In this document: positions 1-8,679 of the stretch, in pieces
How positions within the stretch are numbered: the first letter of the stretch is position 1
How the letters are laid out: the number at the start of each line of letters is the position of its first letter
DNA from: JBEBGV01 sp040081265
Lineage (GTDB): Bacteria > Acidobacteriota > Vicinamibacteria > Vicinamibacterales > UBA2999
NCBI GenBank assembly: GCA_040081265.1
Contig: JBEBGV010000027.1
Span: forward strand, 1-59,433
Reading direction: 5' to 3'
DNA length: 59,433 nucleotides
Notes under the pieces: generated by a model
The model's database searches: none
What the model was told of the DNA's origin: nothing
The model's input: only the letters and a program-made list of their open reading frames with translations
Translations under genes and position numbers: made by a program

Positions 1-545
1 CCCCCTCCGGCGCGCGCCCCGTCGGCCGCTGTGGCCGCTCGAAACGGGTCGAACCCGTTGGCGTACTGCCACTCCGCCGCAGAGAAGCCCTGGAGGCTTG
101 GTGCTCCGGTTGCCGAGGTCGGTCGATCGAAGTAGAGAAGGCGGGTCTGCTGCCCCGCATCAGTTTCAATCTTGAGCGTCCCCGCGTCCTGCCAGCTGAT
201 CCGGACTCGCCCGGGAATGCGCATGATCGCCGGCGCCCCGTAGGCCTCGCACGCACGCCCCGCGGTGGCTACTTGCGTCATGTCGGTGCGGTTCGCCGCG
301 TCCTGCGCGGCCCGCGTGAGCGGCAGGCTCTCGAAGTCGCCTTTGGGCGGTGGAATCATACGGACCGCCCAGTCTTCAGTGACGATCGACACCCACGTAC
401 CGCTGAGGTCGATCGGCGCATAGCGCTGGGCCAGGCCGGTCGGTACTGTCTGCGGAGCCTGAGCCAACACTGCACCGGACAGGAGCAGCAGCGCCACCAG
501 GGCAACCGCGCACCGCGACAGCCCTGGGAGGTGGCGCGCCGTCAT
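1..545 (-). CDS. Secreted protein of unknown function, C-type member of the cassette family (3' end outside window)
   Basis: The frame is open from an ATG at 545 to the left edge, giving 181 visible residues; the C-terminus is missing. A signal peptide (residues 1-28, LVALLLLSGAVLAQA) predicts export. The mature part carries IDLSGTWVSIVTEDWAVRM, PPKGDFESLPL and RVRISWQDAGTLKIETDAG, matching the protein at 52110-52964 almost motif for motif. The ATG overlaps the TGA of the upstream MBL gene (ATGA, 542-545), so translation is probably coupled and this is the last visible gene of a four-gene operon. No function is known to me. The conserved aromatic and beta-rich pattern suggests a small beta-barrel or lipocalin-like fold, which is inference only. 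Confidence 0.85.
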   Translation of the reverse strand, partial: MTARHLPGLSRCAVALVALLLLSGAVLAQAPQTVPTGLAQRYAPIDLSGTWVSIVTEDWAVRMIPPPKGDFESLPLTRAAQDAANRTDMTQVATAGRACEAYGAPAIMRIPGRVRISWQDAGTLKIETDAGQQTRLLYFDRPTSATGAPSLQGFSAAEWQYANGFDPFRAATAADGARAGG

Positions 546-1540
546 CGCTGACCTCGTGCACGGGGCGCGGCGGGAGCAGCCGCAGGTCTTGGTGCGGGTG
601 CGAACTCCGGGTAGATGGCGTCGATGAACATGTCTATGGTCCACCCTGGCTGGTTGTAACGGCCCTCCCATCCGATCACCGGTCGCGCCGATTTGACCTG
701 GGCGAGGGTCTTGCCATCGCTGACCATCTTCCTCACACGATCGCGAATCTCGTAGACCATGTCGCGGTACTCGACCAGGTCAGCCTCGTCACTCACACGT
801 CCGTGGCCAGGAATGATGTAGGTGCCGCCTTCCATCAGGTCGTCAGGCACGGTGATGTCGAGCAGGACGTTGAGCGCGGTGAGGATGCCCGCGTAGGAAC
901 CACCCTGCGCCCGGTTCACCATGGGCAGGTTGGTCGTCGTGAAGACGTCGCCGGTGACGAGCACATTCGAGCCGCGGAAGTAGACGGCGCTGTCGCCGTC
1001 AGAGAACGCCTTCGGCATGTGGATGATGTCGATTGCTTCGCCGTTGAAGATCAGCCCGCGCCGCGGGGCAAAGTATCCGTCAGACGGCCACGCGGCCGAG
1101 GGGAACGGCGCCTTGCCGTCCGGTCCCGGCTGTGTCATCCGATTGAAGACATTTTCCTGCGCGATGACCGCCGCGGTCGCTCCGCGCGATGCGCCGACCA
1201 CGGAGCCGCCTGGCAGCGCCGCGAGGGTCGCGTTGCCGCCGACGTGCTGCGGGGCGATTGACGTGTTGATGATGTAACGGATGGGCCGCGTGCTGATTCC
1301 ACGAATCGCCGCCATGACCTTGTCGGTGATCTCGCTGGCACCCGTATCCACCACCACGACGCCCTGTTCGCCGGCCTGCACCGCGATGTTGCCACCAGCG
1401 CCAGCGATCATCCAGACGTTGCCCTGAACCTTGAATACCTCGAGCGCCTGTTCAGGTGGGGGTTCGGTCGGGGCAGTCTGCGCGAACGCCGACGCGGCGC
1501 AGGCGCCAGAGACGAGCGCGAGTATGAGTGCGCGAATCAT
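542..1540 (-). CDS. Secreted MBL-fold protein with degenerate metal site
   Basis: A 332-residue exported protein (signal peptide about 1-21, ending AFAQ) with an MBL fold: VVVVDTGAS near 62-70, NVLVTGDVF near 192-200, IIPGHGR near 242-248. The hallmark HxHxDH is replaced by S94-I-A-P-Q-H99, where the paralogue at 50996-52045 has HAHADH. The next His ligand (AHTDGD in the paralogue) is Phe here (AFSDGD). All three ligands of the first zinc site and the Asp of the second are therefore gone; H99, D198 and H246 remain. Hydrolase activity is unlikely, and a binding or structural role is more plausible. The gene is coupled by ATGA overlaps to both neighbours. The frame is intact with normal codon use, so this is not an obvious pseudogene. 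Confidence 0.9.
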   Translation of the reverse strand: MIRALILALVSGACAASAFAQTAPTEPPPEQALEVFKVQGNVWMIAGAGGNIAVQAGEQGVVVVDTGASEITDKVMAAIRGISTRPIRYIINTSIAPQHVGGNATLAALPGGSVVGASRGATAAVIAQENVFNRMTQPGPDGKAPFPSAAWPSDGYFAPRRGLIFNGEAIDIIHMPKAFSDGDSAVYFRGSNVLVTGDVFTTTNLPMVNRAQGGSYAGILTALNVLLDITVPDDLMEGGTYIIPGHGRVSDEADLVEYRDMVYEIRDRVRKMVSDGKTLAQVKSARPVIGWEGRYNQPGWTIDMFIDAIYPEFAPAPRPAAAPAAPRARGQR

Positions 1541-2475
1541 TTCCTGAGCGTGTCCTTGTATTCCGGTAAGGCGGTGTCAGCGCCGCCGAGCGTGGCGTTG
1601 ACCGGGATCCCGAGTTTCCGTGCGTGTTCACCGATGAACGGGTTGGTACCCTCGAGGTAGTGCGGAACGTAATGCAGGTCGGGCCGCGCGATCTCCTCAC
1701 GCGGAAAACACTGCGCAAAGAAGCCGTTACCGCGATCCTCAGGCGCCACTCCGAAGGCCGCCGTCGTGGCGCCACGGGGCGCGGCGATGAAGTCGGCCGA
1801 CTTGACGTAGGGCTCGGTCAGATAGAGCGGGTCGAGCACCATCCAGGTGATCGTCAGGACATTTTCGTTCCGCGTGTAGTGGGTGACGACCGTTGACTGG
1901 TCGCTGGCCGGCACGCCGTTACGGCGGACCCAGCCCCACTTGAGATGCGTGGTCGTCGTGACGAGCGTCGAGCCCTTCCACTCCCCGGTCGTGAAGCCTG
2001 CCCAGGTGTGCGGCGCGTACTTGGACGGATGCGGCCGCCCGTCCATCCAGATGACGCGGTCGGCGCGTCTGAACGTACCGCCAATCTCGTAGGCGACGAC
2101 ATCAAGGTTCGCATCGAGCTGCGCCTCGACCCGCAGGCGCGCCGGACCCCAGTACGAATACTGGGACGGGTGGCGCATACAGACGTGCTCAGGCACGCCG
2201 AGCAGGGCGCCGTCGTAGGCGAGGGCGCGTGCCCGTGCCTCCTCGTTCAGCGGAATACCCAGGTAGTCGACCAGCGTCGGGCCATCAGCTCGCTCGTTCC
2301 CTTCCTCGGTGAAACCGAAGATTGCTGCGATGCCTCCCCCGAGCACGGTGCCGAGTGCGGGCTGGTCCCACGAGCCGACGATATCGAAGTCGATCTGGGC
2401 CGATGCGGGGCGGGCGAGCGTCAACGTCGCCACCACGCAGAGCGCGGCGGACACGCGAAAGAGTGCGCGGGTCAT
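1537..2475 (-). CDS. Secreted protein of unknown function, A-type cassette member (A2)
   Basis: 312 residues with a signal peptide (about 1-26, ending RPASAQ). It is a close tandem paralogue of the next upstream gene: both share VPEHVCMRHPS, VIWMDGRPHPSKYAPHTWAG and GSTLVTTTTHLKWGW, then RRNGVP.SDQ and a C-terminal PHYLEGTNPF...ALPEYKDTLRK tail. The region from PHTWAGF to LYLTEPY can also be aligned by eye with the C-type proteins at 1-545 and 52110-52964, so A and C look like one superfamily. No enzyme motif is recognised. Start and stop overlap the neighbours by 4 bases each (ATGA), indicating a translationally coupled operon. Function unknown. Confidence 0.9.
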   Translation of the reverse strand: MTRALFRVSAALCVVATLTLARPASAQIDFDIVGSWDQPALGTVLGGGIAAIFGFTEEGNERADGPTLVDYLGIPLNEEARARALAYDGALLGVPEHVCMRHPSQYSYWGPARLRVEAQLDANLDVVAYEIGGTFRRADRVIWMDGRPHPSKYAPHTWAGFTTGEWKGSTLVTTTTHLKWGWVRRNGVPASDQSTVVTHYTRNENVLTITWMVLDPLYLTEPYVKSADFIAAPRGATTAAFGVAPEDRGNGFFAQCFPREEIARPDLHYVPHYLEGTNPFIGEHARKLGIPVNATLGGADTALPEYKDTLRK

Positions 2476-3395
2476 TTTTTCAGCGTGTCCTTGTACTCGG
2501 GGAGCGCCGTCTCGGCGCCGCCCAGGGTTGCCTCAACCGGGACGCCGAGCCGCTTTGCCTGCTCACCGACGAAGGGGTTGGTGCCTTCGAGATAGTGCGG
2601 AACGTAGTGCAGGTCCGGCCTGGCGATTTCCTCGCGCGGGAAGCATTGCGCGAAGAAATTGTTGCCGCGATCGGCAGGCTCGACGCCGAACGCCGCTGTG
2701 GTCACGCCCCGCGGCGCAGCAATGAAGTCCGCTGACCGCGTGTAGGGTTCGGTCAGGTACAACGGGTCGTAGACGATCCACGTGATCGTAAGCACGGCCT
2801 CGTTCCGTGTGTAGTAGGTCACCACGGTGGCCTGATCGCTTGACGGCACACCGTTGCGGCGAATCCATCCCCACTTGAGATGCGTGGTGGTGGTGACGAG
2901 CGTCGAGCCCTTCCACTCGCCGGTCGTGAAGCCGGCCCAGGTGTGGGGCGCGTACTTGGACGGATGCGGTCGACCATCCATCCAGATGACACGGTCGGCC
3001 CGGCGGAAGGTGCCGCCGATTTCGTACGCCACGACGTCAAGATTGGAGTCGAGCTGTGACTCGACGCGCAGGCGCGCGGGGCCCCAGTAGGAATATGTCG
3101 ACGGGTGCCGCATGCAGACGTGCTCAGGCACGCCGAGCAGGGCGCCGTCGTAGGCCAATGCTCGCGCTCGCGCTTCGGCGTTCAGCGGCATCCCGAGGTA
3201 GTCCACAAGGTTTGGACCGCCGGCCCGCTCGTTGGAGTCTTCCTCGAACCCGAAATTGGAGGTCAGGCCAGCGGCCGGTTGATCCCAGAAGCCGACGATG
3301 TCGAAGTCAATCTGTGCGGCCGCAGGCCGCGCCAGCAGCAGGAATGCGAGCGCACAGGGGACGATGGTCAGCCGGATACGGCGCATGCGTGGCAT
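2472..3395 (-). CDS. Secreted protein of unknown function, A-type cassette member (A1)
   Basis: First gene of the left cassette, 307 residues from the ATG at 3395. That start is chosen over an in-frame upstream ATG at 3419 because a GGGGCGGAG ribosome-binding sequence lies 8 nt before it. A hydrophobic leader (CALAFLLLARPAAAQ) predicts export. The mature protein is largely identical to A2 at 1537-2475, pointing to a recent tandem duplication; the main differences are at the N-terminus and in short linkers. Conserved WMDGRPHPS, APHTW and HLKWGW signatures recur in the homologue at 50057-50929. No catalytic motif is seen and the function is unknown. Confidence 0.88.
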   Translation of the reverse strand: MPRMRRIRLTIVPCALAFLLLARPAAAQIDFDIVGFWDQPAAGLTSNFGFEEDSNERAGGPNLVDYLGMPLNAEARARALAYDGALLGVPEHVCMRHPSTYSYWGPARLRVESQLDSNLDVVAYEIGGTFRRADRVIWMDGRPHPSKYAPHTWAGFTTGEWKGSTLVTTTTHLKWGWIRRNGVPSSDQATVVTYYTRNEAVLTITWIVYDPLYLTEPYTRSADFIAAPRGVTTAAFGVEPADRGNNFFAQCFPREEIARPDLHYVPHYLEGTNPFVGEQAKRLGVPVEATLGGAETALPEYKDTLKK

Positions 3396-3501
3396 TGGTG
3401 TGACTCCGCCCCCCTGCAAACAGGGGGACGGCGTGCAGTCTATAACGAGCGCGCATCTTCATGCAGGCCTCACAATCGGCCCTACTTAAAGATGGTTAGC
3501 G

Positions 3502-4008
3502 TCAGTTGCCGAAGCTGTAGTACACGCCGATCGTGAAGCGTGTAGCGGTGTCGTCGTGCACGAGAAACTTCACTTCGGGACGGATCCCCCAGTTCGCACC
3601 CGCCTGGTACCGCAAGCCACCGCCGAGATTCAGCCCGGTGTCCGTGTCTGAAATGTCATCGCCTGGAACCGATACGTTGAAGCGAAGAATGCCAAGCCCG
3701 CCCAGGATGTACGGGGTCAGCTTGGGCCTGTTCGCCAACGGAAAAAGATAGTTGGCGTCCAGATCGATGGAGAGGCCGCTGGTGTCTTGACCTTCGAGCG
3801 TCAGGTAGCCCACTTCAGCCGAGAAGATCAGCCGTCTGGAGCCGAAGTGCATGCCACCGCCGAACGTGGTGCCGAGGTTATCCGTTACCGCGCCGACGAA
3901 GCCAACGGCCTCAACGGTCGACTCACTGACCTGGGCCTGGGCCTGGCCCTGAAGGCCGAATACGAGCAGGGATGCGGCGAGCACCCCACGAATCATCCAT
4001 TTCGTCAC
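3502..4008 (-). CDS. Outer-membrane beta-barrel protein (OmpA/OMP_b-brl-like)
   Basis: A 168-residue protein with a signal peptide (MIRGVLAASLLVFGLQGQAQAQ) followed by alternating amphipathic strands rich in Gly and aromatic residues, ending in GVYYSFGN, typical of a small 8-stranded barrel. Key stretches are FVGAVTDNLGTTFGGG, LGGGLRYQAGANWG and RPEVKFLVHD. The GTG at 4008 is preferred because GAGGAGG lies 8 nt upstream; an ATG at 4032 would include that site in the coding region. It stands alone, between the A-MBL-C operon and the kinase gene on the same strand. The ligand or structural role cannot be deduced. Confidence 0.75.
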   Translation of the reverse strand: MTKWMIRGVLAASLLVFGLQGQAQAQVSESTVEAVGFVGAVTDNLGTTFGGGMHFGSRRLIFSAEVGYLTLEGQDTSGLSIDLDANYLFPLANRPKLTPYILGGLGILRFNVSVPGDDISDTDTGLNLGGGLRYQAGANWGIRPEVKFLVHDDTATRFTIGVYYSFGN

Positions 4009-4104
4009 AATCACTGCCTCCTCGATGTGCAATACGCAGCATCAGGATAACCGACCGCGACGAGGGATGACGGGGGAGAGGCCTCTGGTGGATGCCAGAG
4101 CGCG

Positions 4105-6186
4105 TCAGGGACGGAGCTTCTTCTGCGCGTCCGCGTAGTGGGCGGTGCCCTGTGCAACCGCACCGTAGAGCTGGAGCGCCTTCTCCTGATTCTTCAGGCG
4201 CTTTGAGTAAAGCTCTGCGGCACGCCAGGCGGCGTCGTACCGGTTGACGGGGTTCTTCGCGGCCAGCATTTCAAGCGCCTGTGCCGCGAGGTCATAGCGC
4301 TTGAGGTCTTCGTACATCGTTCCCAGCTTGTCGAGCGCGAGTTCAGTCGACTCGGCACTCGGGTACTGTTCCGCGATGGCGCGATACGACACGAGCGCTG
4401 CGGGCACCTGCGTGCCGAGCTGCGGGTCGACGATGCGCGTCTTGGTGCGTTCCTCGAGGCTGGCGCGCAGCGCAAGTGCGCGGGGGGCGAACGGCGTGCG
4501 CGGGAAGTCGCTGGCGACCTGGGAGAGCAGAGTAGCCCCTGCTGCATCGCGATCGGACCGCTTGGATTTCAGGATCAGGTCGGCCAGCCGCAGCGTGCCT
4601 TCCGCAGTGACATCATCGCCCCCGTGTCGGCTGCGCAGCTCCACGTATGCGGCCATGGCGTCTTCGGGTTGGCGCGCCGCTTCGTGGATGCGGCCCATCA
4701 GGAGGAGCGCGCCGGGGGCGCCGGGGCTCGCGGGTGAAGCCGTGATGCCGTTCCTGAGATCGGCAACCGCCTGATCAAAGAGCTTTGCATCGAACTTGGC
4801 GGTTGCTGTCCTGATGACGTCGGTCAGCGAATCAGTCCGTGTCACCGCTGCGGTGGTGGCTGGCGAGGGCGCCGTGGCCGAGGGGGCCGATGCTGCACCC
4901 GTTGAGGCGGTGGCCGCATTGGCGGGGCGCGGTGTCGCAGGCGCGCGTGGCGTTGCTGGTGCCGATGGCGCAGGCGGGCCCGACACGGCCTCCGCAGGCG
5001 CCACTTCCGCGACGGCATCAACGGCCTGTTCGCTCGCCGCAATCGCTGCGTCCTGCGTCACCTGTGCCGAGTCGGCGCGTCGTGACTGCAGGAAGACGAC
5101 CAGCGCGGCAGCGAGGGCCGTTACGCCGACGGCGGCAACGGCGATATTGGTCCAGGAACGCGGGGCGGCAGCTGTGCCCGTCGCTGTCGCGCCCGCAACC
5201 TGGGCCGGTGCGGGGGCTGTGACCTGCGCAGCCGGAGCGGAGGTCGAGAATCCGGATGCTGTGGTTGCGCCGGTGACCATCGTGCTGTGGGCCGCCGCGA
5301 CGGCGGCGCTGCGGGGTCCCGATTCGCGGTCGCGTCTGATTCGCTGCAGCTCTTCGCGAATCTCTCCGGCGCCCTGATAACGCAGCGTCCGGTCCTTTTG
5401 AAGGGCGCGTCCGATGACGGCTTCGAGCGCCTCCGGGACGTTGGCGTTCAACTCCCGTGGGGCTTGTGGCGCGCGGTTCAGGAGGCTGTCGAATACGACC
5501 GCCGTCGTATTGCCTTGAAATGCGCGTTCGCCGGTGGCCATCTCGTAGAGCACGACGCCAAAGGAGAAGAGGTCTGATCGTCCGTCGAGATCTTCGGCAC
5601 GCGCCTGTTCAGGCGACATGTAGGCGACCGTACCCATGGCCACGCCGGCCTGGGTGGTGAAGACGTCCTGCATGACGGTGACGGCGTTGGTGAGTCCGAG
5701 CGACGCCGAAGACGAAGCCACCGGCTTGGCGAGACCGAAGTCGAGGATCTTGGCTTGCCCGCGGTTGGTGACGAAGATGTTGGCGGGCTTGATGTCGCGG
5801 TGCAGGATGCCCTGGGTGTGCGCGGCCTCGAGCGCGTCGCTCAGCTGCAGCGCGAGGTCGAGCACGGTGCTGACCGGAAGCGGGCGCCCGCCAATGGCGC
5901 GGTCGAGCGTACTTCCCTGCAGCAGCTCCATCGCGATGAAGGGCGATCCTTCATGCTCACCGACCTGATAGATCGTGCAGATGTTGGGATGGTTGAGTGC
6001 CGAGGCCGTGCGCGCCTCACGCATGAAGCGGTCGATGGCCGGCTGATTTCCTTTGAAGGTCGGTCCCAGAAACTTGAGCGCGACCTGGCGGTTGAGCAAC
6101 AGGTCTTCGGCGGTGTAGACCACGCCCATGCCACCCTCGCCAAGCTGGGCGAGCACACGATACTGGGCGATGGTTTGACCGATCAT
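4105..6186 (-). CDS. PknB-type Ser/Thr protein kinase with transmembrane segment and C-terminal repeat domain
   Basis: 693 residues from ATG 6186, which begins MIGQTIAQYRV as is common for this family; a GTG 12 nt upstream is the alternative. The kinase domain is complete: glycine loop GEGGMGVVY (16-24), Lys38 in VALKFL, HRDIKPANI (129-137), DFGLAKP (149-155) and MSPEQAR. Ala/Pro/Thr-rich linkers flank a single membrane helix (about 346-367, NIAVAAVGVTALAAALVVFL). The extracytoplasmic part (about 445-693) consists of helical pairs resembling TPR or YbgF-type repeats. The kinase should face the cytoplasm with the repeat domain in the periplasm, as a signalling receptor. A CTCTGG/CCAGAG hairpin at 4083-4100 follows the stop without a T-run. 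No partner is evident from neighbours. Confidence 0.93.
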   Translation of the reverse strand: MIGQTIAQYRVLAQLGEGGMGVVYTAEDLLLNRQVALKFLGPTFKGNQPAIDRFMREARTASALNHPNICTIYQVGEHEGSPFIAMELLQGSTLDRAIGGRPLPVSTVLDLALQLSDALEAAHTQGILHRDIKPANIFVTNRGQAKILDFGLAKPVASSSASLGLTNAVTVMQDVFTTQAGVAMGTVAYMSPEQARAEDLDGRSDLFSFGVVLYEMATGERAFQGNTTAVVFDSLLNRAPQAPRELNANVPEALEAVIGRALQKDRTLRYQGAGEIREELQRIRRDRESGPRSAAVAAAHSTMVTGATTASGFSTSAPAAQVTAPAPAQVAGATATGTAAAPRSWTNIAVAAVGVTALAAALVVFLQSRRADSAQVTQDAAIAASEQAVDAVAEVAPAEAVSGPPAPSAPATPRAPATPRPANAATASTGAASAPSATAPSPATTAAVTRTDSLTDVIRTATAKFDAKLFDQAVADLRNGITASPASPGAPGALLLMGRIHEAARQPEDAMAAYVELRSRHGGDDVTAEGTLRLADLILKSKRSDRDAAGATLLSQVASDFPRTPFAPRALALRASLEERTKTRIVDPQLGTQVPAALVSYRAIAEQYPSAESTELALDKLGTMYEDLKRYDLAAQALEMLAAKNPVNRYDAAWRAAELYSKRLKNQEKALQLYGAVAQGTAHYADAQKKLRP

Positions 6187-6223
6187 CAGAGGCGTCACGG
6201 AGGAGCTTAGGATCGAGGAGCGG

Positions 6224-6269
6224 GGTCAGTCAAACCGTTTGCACATCTGCACGACAACTTTGACTGATC
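6224..6269. repeat. Imperfect inverted repeat, REP-like or terminator
   Basis: TCAGTCAAA (6226-6234) and TTTGACTGA (6259-6267) form a 9-bp perfect inverted repeat, extended outward by a G-T and a G-C pair, around a 24-nt loop. It lies in the 80-base gap after the hydrolase stop (6281) and before the kinase start (6186). A T-rich tract is missing, so a classical terminator is doubtful. The GGGGTCAG outer sequence resembles repeats that accompany REP-associated transposases, but this is only a resemblance. Confidence 0.45.
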
Positions 6270-6280
6270 GGGGGCAGCCT

Positions 6281-8194
6281 TTAGTCTGCCAGTGCGCTCC
6301 AGGCGCCCGCAGCCTGGGCTACCACGCTGTCGACGTCGTCCCGACGAAGGAACCGCCCGGCGACAAGCGCGTCCGCCGCGCGCCTCACCGCGTCGAGATA
6401 CACCTGACGCGTCGGATACCGCTCGGCGATGGATGGTCGCGGATCACCGGTCCGCTCCCGTTCCTCGCGCGTCTTCGCCAGCGGCTGGAACGCGCCAATG
6501 AGACCGGCCAGATACCGCAGGCCTGGTAGCGGTGGGTCCGAGAGGTTCCATCCCGTGAAGGTGCCCAGGGGCACACTCACGTCCGGCAGCGCCACGCCAC
6601 CGACATCATTGCCGTCGGAGTTCACTTGCGGCACGAGCACGGCGTAGGGAGCGCCGAGCGTCGGCGGCTCACGGGTGATCACGCGGGTCGTGGTGAACTG
6701 GGCCCCGAGGTCCATCCTGAAGACGGGCGGCACGTGCTCGGCGAAGGGCAGTCCCGGAATCAGGGGGAACCGCACGCGTTCGCGCGGCACGAGCTCCGAT
6801 CGCGCGATGGTGGGATAGGTCGACGCCGGCGGCGCGGTATCGCTGCGAATCCACGCATCCAGATCGAGCAGCAGTGCCCGGAGGACCCAGCGCTGCTCCG
6901 CGAAGTTGAGGCCATAGGTGTACCCGCGGAAGCGCTCGCCCCGTTGCCGAGGCTGAGGGCCTGAGGCGTGGGCCGTGCCGGTCAGAAAGTAGAGCCTCGA
7001 GGAGGGCGCCAGCGCCACGTCCCTCAGGCCGTCGTCGGTTGTGTGCGTGAGGGAGCCGGCACGAGCCCAGTACTCCGTCGAAGTAAGGGTGTAGAAGATG
7101 CGCGGTGTGACGCCGTCGGCGCGGGATCTGGCCAGCAGGTCCTCATCGATAAATGGCGGCAGGTCCACGGGGCGGAGGATCGACAGAACGGAGTTGCCGG
7201 CCTGACCCGGCATCGCGAAGCGATGGTTGAAGCTGCCGGCGCCGGCAGACGCAATCATCAGCGCATCGAATGCCTTCCGGCCGCGCTCATCACGATTGAA
7301 ACCGTCGCGCACGAACTCGCGCAGCAGTCGCCCGCTTTGCGAGTATCCGAATCCGACGACACGCTGGGAGAGTTGCGGCGTTTCCCGGAGCGTGGAGATG
7401 CGTCCGCCGTACTTGAGGTACGACGTGAAGTCGCGAATCGCCGCCAGACCGAGCCCGGCCACAGCGGATCCCTTTGCGGTGTAAACCGCCTCGAAGACGC
7501 CGGCTTGCTCGGCTGGCTTGACCAGCACCGCGCAGCCGTCAGGTGTGAACTGCCACGCGTCCCTGGCGATCGGCGTTGGTGGGTCCTCGAACCGCGCGCG
7601 GAACGTCAGCGTCGCCGTGGCCTGGCCCGGATCGGCCGCGCAGTGGGCCACGGCAAAGCCGCGCGGGCGGTTCCCCACACCCGAGTCGATGTAGGTGGCG
7701 CGCACGAGACCTTCCACAGGGGCGATCGGCGCCTGGAAGGTCAGCCCCGCGTCGGGTTCGACATCGAACTGCCAGCCCAGGAAGGCCACTGTGAAGCCTT
7801 GCTCGAGCACGAAGCGATCACCGAGGTCCCAGTTCGCCGGCGCCAGGTTGCGAGTCTGCGCGTCGCTCATCAAGCCCAGCGACTGGTCGCGCCCGCGATT
7901 GACGACCTCGAAGAACACGGTCCCGTTGGCTGTCGCGACGTCCTTGGGCTGGAAGAAGAGCAGATCGCCCGAGAACTCGACCCGCCCCTCAGCGTTGCGC
8001 GGCGCCAGCATCACGTCGGCAATCTGGCTGTTCGCCTTGTCAGCCGGGTCGATTGAGAAATACACCTTCCCGATCAGTCGCTGGTGGGTGCCGACGTCGT
8101 CACGGCGGGTGACCTCGATTCGGGTGACTTCAGCCGATGCCTGCCCTGTGCATGCCAGGACGCACGCAAGCACGACGATTGCCGGGAAGCGCAT
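6281..8194 (-). CDS. Secreted alpha/beta hydrolase domain protein (Abhydrolase_10-like)
   Basis: 637 residues with a clear signal peptide (VVLACVLACTGQASA). The length, the N-terminal beta-rich part (about 25-230) and the nucleophile elbow GFGYSQSGR (281-289) match the family called alpha/beta hydrolase domain. Further conserved pieces are FFEVVNRG (94-101), PRIFYTLTSTEYWARAGSL and YFLTGTAHA, whose His is a good candidate for the catalytic base. The expected reaction is ester hydrolysis in the periplasm or outside the cell; the substrate is unknown. It is on the same strand as the kinase but separated by the inverted repeat, so co-transcription is uncertain. The ATG at 8194 directly precedes the signal peptide. 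Confidence 0.85.
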   Translation of the reverse strand: MRFPAIVVLACVLACTGQASAEVTRIEVTRRDDVGTHQRLIGKVYFSIDPADKANSQIADVMLAPRNAEGRVEFSGDLLFFQPKDVATANGTVFFEVVNRGRDQSLGLMSDAQTRNLAPANWDLGDRFVLEQGFTVAFLGWQFDVEPDAGLTFQAPIAPVEGLVRATYIDSGVGNRPRGFAVAHCAADPGQATATLTFRARFEDPPTPIARDAWQFTPDGCAVLVKPAEQAGVFEAVYTAKGSAVAGLGLAAIRDFTSYLKYGGRISTLRETPQLSQRVVGFGYSQSGRLLREFVRDGFNRDERGRKAFDALMIASAGAGSFNHRFAMPGQAGNSVLSILRPVDLPPFIDEDLLARSRADGVTPRIFYTLTSTEYWARAGSLTHTTDDGLRDVALAPSSRLYFLTGTAHASGPQPRQRGERFRGYTYGLNFAEQRWVLRALLLDLDAWIRSDTAPPASTYPTIARSELVPRERVRFPLIPGLPFAEHVPPVFRMDLGAQFTTTRVITREPPTLGAPYAVLVPQVNSDGNDVGGVALPDVSVPLGTFTGWNLSDPPLPGLRYLAGLIGAFQPLAKTREERERTGDPRPSIAERYPTRQVYLDAVRRAADALVAGRFLRRDDVDSVVAQAAGAWSALAD

Positions 8195-8342
8195 GGCGAG
8201 AGTGTAAGACGAATGTGCTTCCGCGGGGGGCAGACGATGCTATCTTCGTCCCGCCTCAGGATGTCCGGCACTGTTGTCGCACCGTCCAGCGCGCCGCCGA
8301 TGGCGATCATCGCCGAGCGTGTCGGCAATCTGGAGGTGCGTG

Positions 8343-8669
8343 ATGCAGATGGATTGGCTGGAACGTCTTGGAAGACTGGAGGATAGGGTGTCTGCGCTTG
8401 AGAACCTGCCGGAGAGACTCGAACGAGTCGAGGAGCGGTTAGGAGTTGTCGAAGAGCAGATTGTGCACATCCGCGGCGAGATCGCCGTTGGATTTTCTGC
8501 AGTGCACGGCAAGCTTGACAGCATAGACAACAGGCTCGACAGCATAGACAACAGGCTCGACAGCATGGACAACAGGCTCGAGGAGCAATGGCACCAGACG
8601 CGTGCGTTGCACGAAGATTTGGTCGACCGAATCAAGACACTCGGCGAGCACTTCGGATCCCAGCGATAG
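8343..8669 (+). CDS. Small coiled-coil protein with heptad repeats
   Basis: About 108 residues from the ATG at 8343, with GGAG upstream; an ATG at 8349 is also possible. Almost the whole protein is predicted coiled coil, with leucines or isoleucines every 3-4 residues: LERLGRLEDRVSALENL, LERVEERLGVVEEQI, then three tandem copies of LDSIDNR. There is no signal peptide or membrane segment. The pattern resembles small DUF-type coiled-coil proteins often predicted by low-stringency searches, with no assignable function. It ends 10 bases before the ATG of the secreted MBL protein on the same strand, so the two may be co-transcribed, although an exported enzyme and a cytoplasmic coil make an odd pair. 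Confidence 0.7.
   Translation: MQMDWLERLGRLEDRVSALENLPERLERVEERLGVVEEQIVHIRGEIAVGFSAVHGKLDSIDNRLDSIDNRLDSMDNRLEEQWHQTRALHEDLVDRIKTLGEHFGSQR
8514..8576 (+). repeat. Three tandem 21-bp repeats encoding coiled-coil heptads
   Basis: Units at 8514-8534, 8535-8555 and 8556-8576 (consensus CTCGACAGCATAGACAACAG plus G) differ at only two positions: T for C in unit 1 and G for A in unit 3. Each unit encodes one heptad, LDSI/MDNR. The near identity at the DNA level suggests recent slippage-driven expansion of the coil and likely copy-number variation between strains. Confidence 0.9.
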
Positions 8670-8679
8670 GAGGCTCCAG

